Assembly (NCBI GenBank): GCA_015491705.1 | Contig: WFVK01000390.1 | Location: 1-12,911, forward strand | Length of the DNA stretch: 12,911 nucleotides | Source: Nitrospirota bacterium | GTDB taxonomy: Bacteria > Nitrospirota > Thermodesulfovibrionia > UBA6902 | Direction: 5' to 3' | Shown: positions 7,496 to 12,911 of the stretch, piece after piece | Numbering within the stretch: the first letter of the stretch is position 1 | Layout of the letters: each line of letters begins with the position of its first letter | Notes under the pieces: model-generated | Seen by the model: only the letters and a program-made list of their open reading frames with translations | What the model was told of the DNA's origin: nothing | Database searches by the model: none | Program-made: the position numbers and the translations under genes

Positions 7496-8437
7496 TCAAA
7501 CCAGTTCACCGATGGTCTTTTCAACGGTCTCTATCGCCGCAGGATGCCTCATGATAAGGAGGTTTGTACCGGCCAGGAGCATTGCTATGGCGGTAATCGC
7601 CTCCCAGGCAATGCCCCTCTCCCGGAGCGCGCCCCATTCAGGAACGTCCGCTTCCGGGGCAACGGTCTCCTTTATCTTCCAGACATACATGCCGACATCC
7701 CCGAGTATCGGCGGCTGCATGGTCGGGTCATTCTGGGCAAGGGCCGCAAGCCGTATCCTCTCCATCACCGAATAGGTGTATTCCAGGCCGTACCCGAGCG
7801 CGGAGCACATCGGGTCTGTAATGAGCTTTTCTTTGCTGAAACCCATCTGGGTTATCAGGATGTTCAACTGTTTTGCAAGATTGATGTCAAGCTCAGACAT
7901 TGCGATCAGTTTATGATTATGGGCAAGGGCCGCGGCCACTATGGTTTTGTAATTGCCCTCCTGGGCCTTTCCGATTATGCAGTTGTACCCGCTTGCAGCC
8001 TCGGCTGCGGCGACCAGCACGGTCGAGTCCTTTTCGATGTGGTTGGAACCGAGTATGACAAGGGGGACATCAACGGCCGCCAGCACATCCCTGACGGTCT
8101 TTGCGGCATCTTCTGCGGACCTGTCGTCCCTGTCGGGGTGGGTGCTCAGGAGCCTCAGCGCAACAGCCTTTGCATTCAGTACATCCTGGCAGTGCCTGGC
8201 CCATGCGACAGTGTCCCCGCTTACATCCCTGTATGCGTCTTTTACTGTATCCGGCCAGTCATCGGGCGGACAGTCCTGGATCTCACAGGCGATCACGGGC
8301 TTATTGGGCTGTTGTCCTTCAAAAGACAGAAACGGAAGTGTGTTTTCACCGCCTACTGTAACCGCCCTGTCGTCTTTGCCGAAATCAAAGCTTAAGACCT
8401 TACCGGTGTAGGACTCTTTAGGAATAACGTAAGACAT
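7496..8437 (-). CDS. acsD: Corrinoid iron-sulfur protein small subunit (AcsD, CODH/ACS delta)
   Basis: Small subunit of the heterodimeric corrinoid iron-sulfur protein. It has a TIM-barrel fold and helps cap the cobamide held by AcsC during methyl transfer. At 313 residues it has the typical length, and family segments are clear: VIACEIQD, PLVILGSNHIEKD, the NCIIGKAQEGNYK stretch and the C-terminal GTNLLIMRHPAA. The ATG at 8437 has GGAGG six bases upstream. It lies 64 bases after acsE and 20 bases before acsC, within one transcript. No metal ligands are expected in this subunit, and none of note are seen. Confidence 0.97.
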   Translation of the reverse strand: MSYVIPKESYTGKVLSFDFGKDDRAVTVGGENTLPFLSFEGQQPNKPVIACEIQDCPPDDWPDTVKDAYRDVSGDTVAWARHCQDVLNAKAVALRLLSTHPDRDDRSAEDAAKTVRDVLAAVDVPLVILGSNHIEKDSTVLVAAAEAASGYNCIIGKAQEGNYKTIVAAALAHNHKLIAMSELDINLAKQLNILITQMGFSKEKLITDPMCSALGYGLEYTYSVMERIRLAALAQNDPTMQPPILGDVGMYVWKIKETVAPEADVPEWGALRERGIAWEAITAIAMLLAGTNLLIMRHPAAIETVEKTIGELV

Positions 8438-8501
8438 ATCGACCTCCGTAAAAAGATTTGCTCAGGAAACAGACGCTGCTGCATTGAGCCGTTTTTTTCA
8501 T

Positions 8502-9290
8502 CTACATCTCCAAGTACGAGTGCGCATAAAGTGTATTTCCGAGAAAGATGTCCGTTGTCTTGAGCACGTCCATAAGATCCTTGTCAAGAGGGTTCATGAT
8601 CGCCGCTGAAAGACCCTCGTACATCAGCAGTGTCAGGTATACCCTGTCTATCAGGCTTCTCATCTCCTTCGGGACGCCGTTGGATACGTTGCTGAGCCCC
8701 ACCACCGTCTTCATCGGGGGATCATTCAGTTCCTGAAACATCCTCACAGCCTTGATAGCATGGATGGCCTGGTCCTGCATCGTACAGACTTGGAGAATCA
8801 GCGGATCAAGAAAAAGGTCTTCCATCGGAACGCCGTATTCAGCAGCCCTGGCCATAATCTCCGCGGCGATCCCGCATCTCTCCTCCGCATCGGCCGGCAG
8901 GCTGCCCTTGCCGAGAGTCAGGGCGATACATTGTGCATTATGTTTTGCCGCCATCTCAAGCATCACAAACCTGTCCGGCTCGTTTGACGTGGAATTGATA
9001 AGGGGTCTCCCCCATTCGTTGTTATGCGCCTGCAGCCCCGCCTCAAGCGCGGCCGCATTGGTGGTGTCCAGGCACAGCGGGGCCTGGACGACCTGCTGTA
9101 TGCTCTCGACCATCCACTTCATCAGGTCTTCGCCGTTTTCCTCGGCAGGACCTATATTTACATCTATGAAGTGCGCGCCTGCCTTCCACTGGGCTGATGC
9201 AAGTTCCTGGATGGGTTTCGGGTCGCGGGCGTTCATCGCCTCCCTGACCTTTTTCGCTATAACGCTGATCTTCTCACCTATAACTATCAT
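8502..9290 (-). CDS. acsE: 5-methyltetrahydrofolate:corrinoid iron-sulfur protein methyltransferase (AcsE)
   Basis: Moves the methyl group of methyltetrahydrofolate to Co(I) of the corrinoid iron-sulfur protein, the step joining the methyl and carbonyl branches. It is a 262-residue pterin-binding TIM barrel, the same length as the Moorella enzyme. Pterin-binding residues are present: D75 in LCLDTTN, N99 in LINST, D162 in LDPLIL and N201 in GLSNVS, corresponding to D75, N96, D160 and N199 of the Moorella protein. The ATG at 9290 is preceded by AAGGAG at nine bases and a nearer GGAAG. It is the first gene of the minus-strand acs cluster, with a promoter-like sequence about 75-100 bases upstream, and it is divergent from the MtrA-like gene. 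The use of folate suggests that methyl-H4folate, not methyl-H4MPT, is the donor here. Confidence 0.97.
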   Translation of the reverse strand: MIVIGEKISVIAKKVREAMNARDPKPIQELASAQWKAGAHFIDVNIGPAEENGEDLMKWMVESIQQVVQAPLCLDTTNAAALEAGLQAHNNEWGRPLINSTSNEPDRFVMLEMAAKHNAQCIALTLGKGSLPADAEERCGIAAEIMARAAEYGVPMEDLFLDPLILQVCTMQDQAIHAIKAVRMFQELNDPPMKTVVGLSNVSNGVPKEMRSLIDRVYLTLLMYEGLSAAIMNPLDKDLMDVLKTTDIFLGNTLYAHSYLEM

Positions 9291-9322
9291 TCTTCCGTTC
9301 TCCTTAATTGGGTTTTAAATCC

Positions 9323-9337
9323 TCAGTTGAGAACTGA
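9323..9337. promoter_or_regulatory. Inverted repeat in the acsE 5' leader
   Basis: TCAGTT-GAG-AACTGA is a perfect 6-3-6 inverted repeat lying between the predicted acsE promoter and the acsE ribosome site. It could be an operator or a small leader hairpin. It differs from the Fur-type palindrome at 5999-6015, so a different regulator would be expected. Confidence 0.35.
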
Positions 9338-9363
9338 CAATCTGAAGCAAAGTTGTGAATTAT

Positions 9364-9392
9364 AACATAAGTGGAAGGGAAAATATGTGCAA
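9364..9392 (-). promoter_or_regulatory. Predicted sigma70-type promoter for acsEDC
   Basis: On the minus strand TTGCAC (9392-9387) and TATGTT (9369-9364) are 17 bases apart, and a TATAAT overlaps just downstream (9364-9359). The distance to the acsE start is about 70 bases. Weaker than the promoter at 6034-6062 because the region is generally AT-rich. I could not identify a convincing plus-strand promoter for the divergent MtrA-like gene in the same 191-base interval. Confidence 0.5.
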
Positions 9393-9481
9393 TTATTTGG
9401 TAATAAGAATTTTAAATAAGAATTCACGCCGGCCGCGCCGCGGAGTTGAAGTTTTCCGCCGGTATCGGACATAATATTGCA

Positions 9482-10639
9482 ATGAATCCCACGTTCAGCA
9501 AGGTCTATTCGGAACTCCGGGACGGAATGAAGCTCTCCAGGTGCCGGAAGTGCGGCTGCATGAAGGGAACGCTGGAGAATCTCAGGGCATCCCTCCCCCT
9601 GCTCAGGGTCAGGGACGCTGGGGAACTGCTCCGGCATGTAAATGAATGGCTCGGGCAGCTTGAGCCGCTTGAATATCCCTGTCTCGGGTGCAAATACTGC
9701 ATACCGCCGGAGGCCATGACCAAACTGACCGCAAAATACCCGGCCCTCGCATCGGCCACCCTTTCAGGCTGCGGGATGACGGTAAACAATGATTCATGGC
9801 CGCCTGTTGAAGGCGAGTATACCGTACTGGACGCATCAGCGCCGGTGGCCGTCTCCACGCTCTCAAGCGTCAAACTCGAGGAAAAGCTGGCCAGGCTCAG
9901 GCCCGAAGGGCTCTGCATCGTCGGCAAAACAGAGACTGAAAACATCGGCATCGATAAGATAGTGAAAAACGTCACTTCCAACCCCGCGATCAGCTCCCTG
10001 ATCCTGGCGGGAAAGGACACCGAAGGCCACCAGAGCGGAAAGACGCTCCTCGCGCTGTGGGAAAACGGTGTGGATGAAAACATGCGCGTGATCGGCTCAA
10101 ACGGCAGGCGTCCGATCCTCAGGAATGTAACGCGCCAGGATGTGGAAAAATTCAGGACACAGATACACATAGAAGACCAGATAGGCTGTGAAAACACGCG
10201 GACGTTGACCAGGAAAATCCGGGAAATGTCCCGGAAGGCCGCGGCGGCGGGCGCATCGTCATGCGGATGCCACGGAGACTGCGGCACCCAGACCGTTGCC
10301 GTATCAATGCCGGCCCTATCCGCTGCAAAGGTCGCTTCCTCGGAAGTTCCCGTAGTTACGGCAAAAAAACACAGAAAGTCAGCGGTCAAGCTCGACAGTG
10401 CCGGGTATTTCGTGATTCTGCCGTCCGGCAAGGATAAATCCATCCTGGTCGAGCACTATTCCTATGACAACAAGCTGCTCAGGAAGATCAGGGGCAAGAG
10501 CAGCCGGGACATTTATTTTACGATTATCAATAACAAATGGGTGACGGAGTTAAGCCATGCGGCATATCTGGGGAAAGAGCTTGCAAGGGCTGAATTATCC
10601 ATCAGGGAAGGATTCAAGTTTGTTCAGGACGGGGCATAG
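9482..10639 (+). CDS. MtrA-like cobamide-binding protein with Cys-rich N-terminus and DUF4346-like C-terminus
   Basis: Three-part protein of 385 residues. (1) Residues 18-100 are Cys-rich: C21-x2-C24-x-C26 and C67-x2-C70-x2-C73, plus C97; an Fe-S or zinc site is likely. (2) Residues 105-250 resemble the cytoplasmic domain of MtrA, the corrinoid subunit of methanogen methyl-H4MPT:CoM methyltransferase: WPPVEGEYTV, GKTETENIGIDKIV, SNPAISSLILAGK, GHQSGKTLLALWENGVDEN and the RPILRN block. H183 in the EGHQSG segment matches the histidine that is the lower cobalt ligand in MtrA. The membrane anchor of MtrA is absent. (3) After a linker containing C261GCHGDC267, residues 300-380 resemble DUF4346 (DSAGYFVI, SHAAYLGKELARAE). 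The ATG at 9482 was preferred to the upstream TTG at 9446; neither has a good ribosome site. It is divergent from acsE and overlaps parA. Role as an accessory methyl or corrinoid carrier is inferred. Confidence 0.85.
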   Translation: MNPTFSKVYSELRDGMKLSRCRKCGCMKGTLENLRASLPLLRVRDAGELLRHVNEWLGQLEPLEYPCLGCKYCIPPEAMTKLTAKYPALASATLSGCGMTVNNDSWPPVEGEYTVLDASAPVAVSTLSSVKLEEKLARLRPEGLCIVGKTETENIGIDKIVKNVTSNPAISSLILAGKDTEGHQSGKTLLALWENGVDENMRVIGSNGRRPILRNVTRQDVEKFRTQIHIEDQIGCENTRTLTRKIREMSRKAAAAGASSCGCHGDCGTQTVAVSMPALSAAKVASSEVPVVTAKKHRKSAVKLDSAGYFVILPSGKDKSILVEHYSYDNKLLRKIRGKSSRDIYFTIINNKWVTELSHAAYLGKELARAELSIREGFKFVQDGA

Positions 10640-11397
10640 TGGGGAAAATAACGGCAGTAGCCAATCAGAAGGGCGGCGTTGGAAAGACTACCTCGGCTAT
10701 TAACCTGAGCGCTTCCCTTGCCGGAGAGGGGAAGCATGTCCTGCTCATTGATTCCGACCCCCAGGGCAATTCAACGAGCGGCCTCGGCATCGACAAGGAA
10801 GACATAAACGTCAGCCTCTATGACCTGTACACCGGCGCGAAACGCATAGAAAAGGTGATCCGCCGGACAGGCGTTGAGCATCTTGAAATCATATCATCGA
10901 ACATCGAGCTGATAGGCGCCGAGGTCGAGCTTTCATCAAGAGACGGCAGGGAGACGATACTGAGGAATGCCCTTGAGCCGGTCAAACACCGGTATGATTA
11001 CATCTTTATCGACTGCCCCCCGTCCCTGAGCCTGCTGACACTGAATGCCCTTGTTGCGGCGGACGGCCTTCTCATTCCCATGCAGTGTGAATATTATGCG
11101 CTTGAAGGAATCAGCATGCTTCTGAGGACCTTCAACATGGTAAAAAATTCTCTCAATCCCTCCCTTGAAATAGAAGGGATACTGATTACAATGTTTGACG
11201 GAAGAATCACCCTCGCCAACCAGGTGACGGATGAACTGAGGAGGCATTTCGGTGACAAGGTCTACAGGACGATCATCCCGAGGAATGTCACCCTTGCCGA
11301 GGCGCCGAGCCACGGCAAACCGGTTATAATGTATGATATACACTCAAAAGGCGCCCGCAGTTACATGGAGCTTGCAAAGGAGATAATAGGTCAATGA
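10639..11397 (+). CDS. parA: ParA/Soj-family chromosome-partitioning ATPase
   Basis: Deviant-Walker P-loop ATPase that acts with ParB-parS to segregate origins. Residues 11-18 are the KGGVGKTT Walker A motif with the signature lysine at 11. The A' box is LLIDSDPQGNST (D38, D40) and Walker B is IFIDCPPS (D125). The 252-residue length and absence of an N-terminal helix-turn-helix place it with chromosomal Soj-type (short) ParA. The start is a GTG whose first base is the last base of the MtrA-like gene's stop codon, so translation is coupled to that gene. It overlaps parB by four bases. It is not the nickel-insertion ATPase CooC, despite the shared fold: a ParB gene follows it and no CooC-type cysteine pair is visible. 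Confidence 0.96.
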   Translation: MGKITAVANQKGGVGKTTSAINLSASLAGEGKHVLLIDSDPQGNSTSGLGIDKEDINVSLYDLYTGAKRIEKVIRRTGVEHLEIISSNIELIGAEVELSSRDGRETILRNALEPVKHRYDYIFIDCPPSLSLLTLNALVAADGLLIPMQCEYYALEGISMLLRTFNMVKNSLNPSLEIEGILITMFDGRITLANQVTDELRRHFGDKVYRTIIPRNVTLAEAPSHGKPVIMYDIHSKGARSYMELAKEIIGQ

Positions 11398-12233
11398 AAC
11401 CCGCACTCGGAAAAGGCCTCTCGGCCCTGATACCCGGAACAGGCAAAGGGAAGGCAAAGGAGATACTGGAAATAGACCCGGAGAATATCGTCCCCAACAA
11501 ATACCAGCCGAGGAGGGTATTCAGGGATGAGACCCTGAACGAACTCGTTGCCTCAATAAAGGAAAAGGGCGTGATTCAGCCTGTAATCGTGAGAAAGACA
11601 GACGGCGACTCATACCAGTTGATTGCGGGCGAGCGGAGGTGGAGGGCCGCGAAAATGGCGGGGCTCTCCGGTATCCCCGCCATTGTAAAGGAAGCCGCCC
11701 CATCGGAGGTGCTTGAACTCGCCCTCATAGAAAATATCCAGAGGGAGGACCTCAACCCCCTTGAGGCCGCAGAGGCTTTTCAGAGGCTGATAAACGATTT
11801 CAATCTTACCCATGACGACCTGTCTGCAAGGGTCGGCAAAGACAGGGCGACCGTGACCAACTACCTGAGGATACTGAAGCTGCCTCCTGAAATCAAACAG
11901 TGGATCGCCGAAGGCTCCCTGAGCATAGGCCATGCAAAGGCCCTGCTGCGGGTCGACAACCGGCGCCTTCAGATAATCATGGCAAAGAAGATCATCCGTG
12001 ACGGCCTGAGCGTAAGGCAGGCCGAGGCATTAAGCAAAAAAAGCGCCGTTGTCTCACGGCCCAAACTCCCGGCGGCCAGGGACCCGCAGATCGCCTCTCT
12101 TGAGGAAAAACTCGTGCAGAGCCTGGGCACAAAAGTCCGCCTGATCCACAAATCAAATAAAAAGGGAAAAATAGAGATAGAGTATTATTCCCTCGAAGAG
12201 CTTGACAGGCTCCTTGAAATCCTCATAACCTGA
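11394..12233 (+). CDS. parB: ParB/Spo0J-family chromosome-partitioning protein
   Basis: ParS-binding CTPase clamp that works with ParA. Standard order: an N-terminal ParA-stimulating segment (KGLSALIP, residues 7-14), the ParB/Srx nuclease-like CTP-binding domain with GERRWRA (79-85) and ENIQRE (113-118), a helix-turn-helix DNA-binding region (about 138-165), and a C-terminal dimerisation domain ending about residue 279. The start ATG overlaps the parA stop (ATGA). The KorB/Spo0J-type arrangement and length (279 aa) are those of chromosomal ParB. Such loci usually lie near the replication origin, but no parS-like TGTTTCACGTGAAACA was seen in the window. Confidence 0.96.
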   Translation: MKPALGKGLSALIPGTGKGKAKEILEIDPENIVPNKYQPRRVFRDETLNELVASIKEKGVIQPVIVRKTDGDSYQLIAGERRWRAAKMAGLSGIPAIVKEAAPSEVLELALIENIQREDLNPLEAAEAFQRLINDFNLTHDDLSARVGKDRATVTNYLRILKLPPEIKQWIAEGSLSIGHAKALLRVDNRRLQIIMAKKIIRDGLSVRQAEALSKKSAVVSRPKLPAARDPQIASLEEKLVQSLGTKVRLIHKSNKKGKIEIEYYSLEELDRLLEILIT

Positions 12234-12493
12234 AGCCCTTCCCCTGCTGTAAAAAAAGCTGCATCCGCCCCGGTTTGTGGTGCACCTGTATTTTTAAAAA
12301 GAGAAATACCCCGCCCCCCCTGGTTATCTTTTTATTTGCACAAAATATTGAATTTTGATGCAGTTGTTCGCAATCTCTTGTTGTGCTTTAATTTACAGCC
12401 TCATATTTATTTATGATACTTCGTAGGGGAGGATTACAAACACATATCGGCATAAATCAGCGGTGGCTGTAAGCCATCCGCTGGATTTAATTG
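12234..12493. other. Noncoding interval between parB and the toxin/antitoxin pair
   Basis: No supported gene is seen on either strand. The first ~90 bases keep the GC-rich character of the parB side and include an 8-base palindrome GGTGCACC (12279-12286), a GTATTT...AAATAC inverted repeat (12288-12309) and a short C-rich run near 12309-12319. Composition then turns AT-rich. No intrinsic terminator with a clear U-tract was found for parB. Confidence 0.5.
12458..12483. repeat. Strong hairpin downstream of parB and of the antitoxin gene
   Basis: CAGCGG-TGGCT and AGCCATCCGCTG form an 11-bp stem with a single bulged base and a three-base loop. It ends 11 bases from the antitoxin stop codon and sits between convergent genes. 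Neither side has a clean U-tract, although TTTTTT occurs about 22 bases to the right inside the antitoxin coding end. It could be a bidirectional transcript end or a remnant of a mobile repeat. Confidence 0.45.

Positions 12494-12911
<418 letters not shown>

Noticed and set aside
7469..8395. Plus-strand open frame of 308 codons opposite acsD
   Set aside because: Antisense shadow of a clearly functional acsD; no domain recognised.
8438..8501. Attenuator or terminator between acsE and acsD
   Set aside because: GCTCA...TGAGC followed by an interrupted T-run is only a 5-bp stem with a large loop, and operon continuity is more likely.
9505..10443. Minus-strand open frame of 312 codons opposite the MtrA-like gene
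   Set aside because: The plus-strand frame shows MtrA and DUF4346 motifs and couples to parA. The opposite frame is Ser-rich and featureless.
10639..11397. CooC/AcsF-type nickel-insertion ATPase
   Set aside because: Tempting because of the acs context and the shared MinD/ParA fold, but the PQGNST box, the length and the directly overlapping parB make it a Soj-type ParA.

Overview
The window reads as part of the chromosome of a strictly anaerobic bacterium that uses the Wood-Ljungdahl (reductive acetyl-CoA) pathway. Base composition is moderately GC-rich over most of its length and clearly AT-rich over the last ~550 bases. The acetyl-CoA synthase has the ~730-residue bacterial architecture, and the chromosome-type parAB pair also indicates Bacteria. 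Taxonomy cannot be fixed from sequence alone. A Nitrospirota- or Desulfobacterota-like anaerobe is a plausible guess and no more.

Positions 9290 down to 1 (minus strand) hold an almost complete carbonyl-branch cluster, in transcription order: acsE (methyl-H4folate:corrinoid methyltransferase), acsD and acsC (corrinoid iron-sulfur protein subunits), a Fur/PerR-family metalloregulator, acsB (acetyl-CoA synthase), cooS/acsA (CO dehydrogenase), a NuoE-like [2Fe-2S] subunit, and the first 218 codons of a NuoF-like FMN/NADH subunit that runs off the left edge. AcsE passes the methyl group to AcsCD, AcsB joins it to CO made by CooS and to CoA, and the NuoEF-like pair offers an NAD(P)H connection for the CO dehydrogenase electrons. 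Two promoters are visible. One lies in front of acsE. A second, strong one lies in front of the regulator, with a perfect 17-bp Fur/PerR-type palindrome just downstream of its -10 box. The regulator therefore probably controls itself and the acsB-cooS-nuoEF genes that follow.

Positions 9482 to 12233 (plus strand) are divergent from acsE and hold three overlapping genes. The first encodes an unusual protein: a cysteine-rich N-terminal domain, a cobamide-binding domain like the methanogen methyltransferase subunit MtrA with its cobalt-ligand histidine kept, a second Cys-rich linker, and a DUF4346-like C-terminus. It is followed by parA and parB. The MtrA-like protein next to the corrinoid protein genes is the most interesting item in the window: a candidate accessory methyl carrier, or corrinoid-handling protein, of the bacterial acetyl-CoA pathway.

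Positions 12234 to 12911 hold a noncoding stretch with a strong hairpin, then an AT-rich BrnT-type toxin/antitoxin pair on the minus strand, with the toxin cut by the right edge. It looks like an accessory insertion next to the partition genes.
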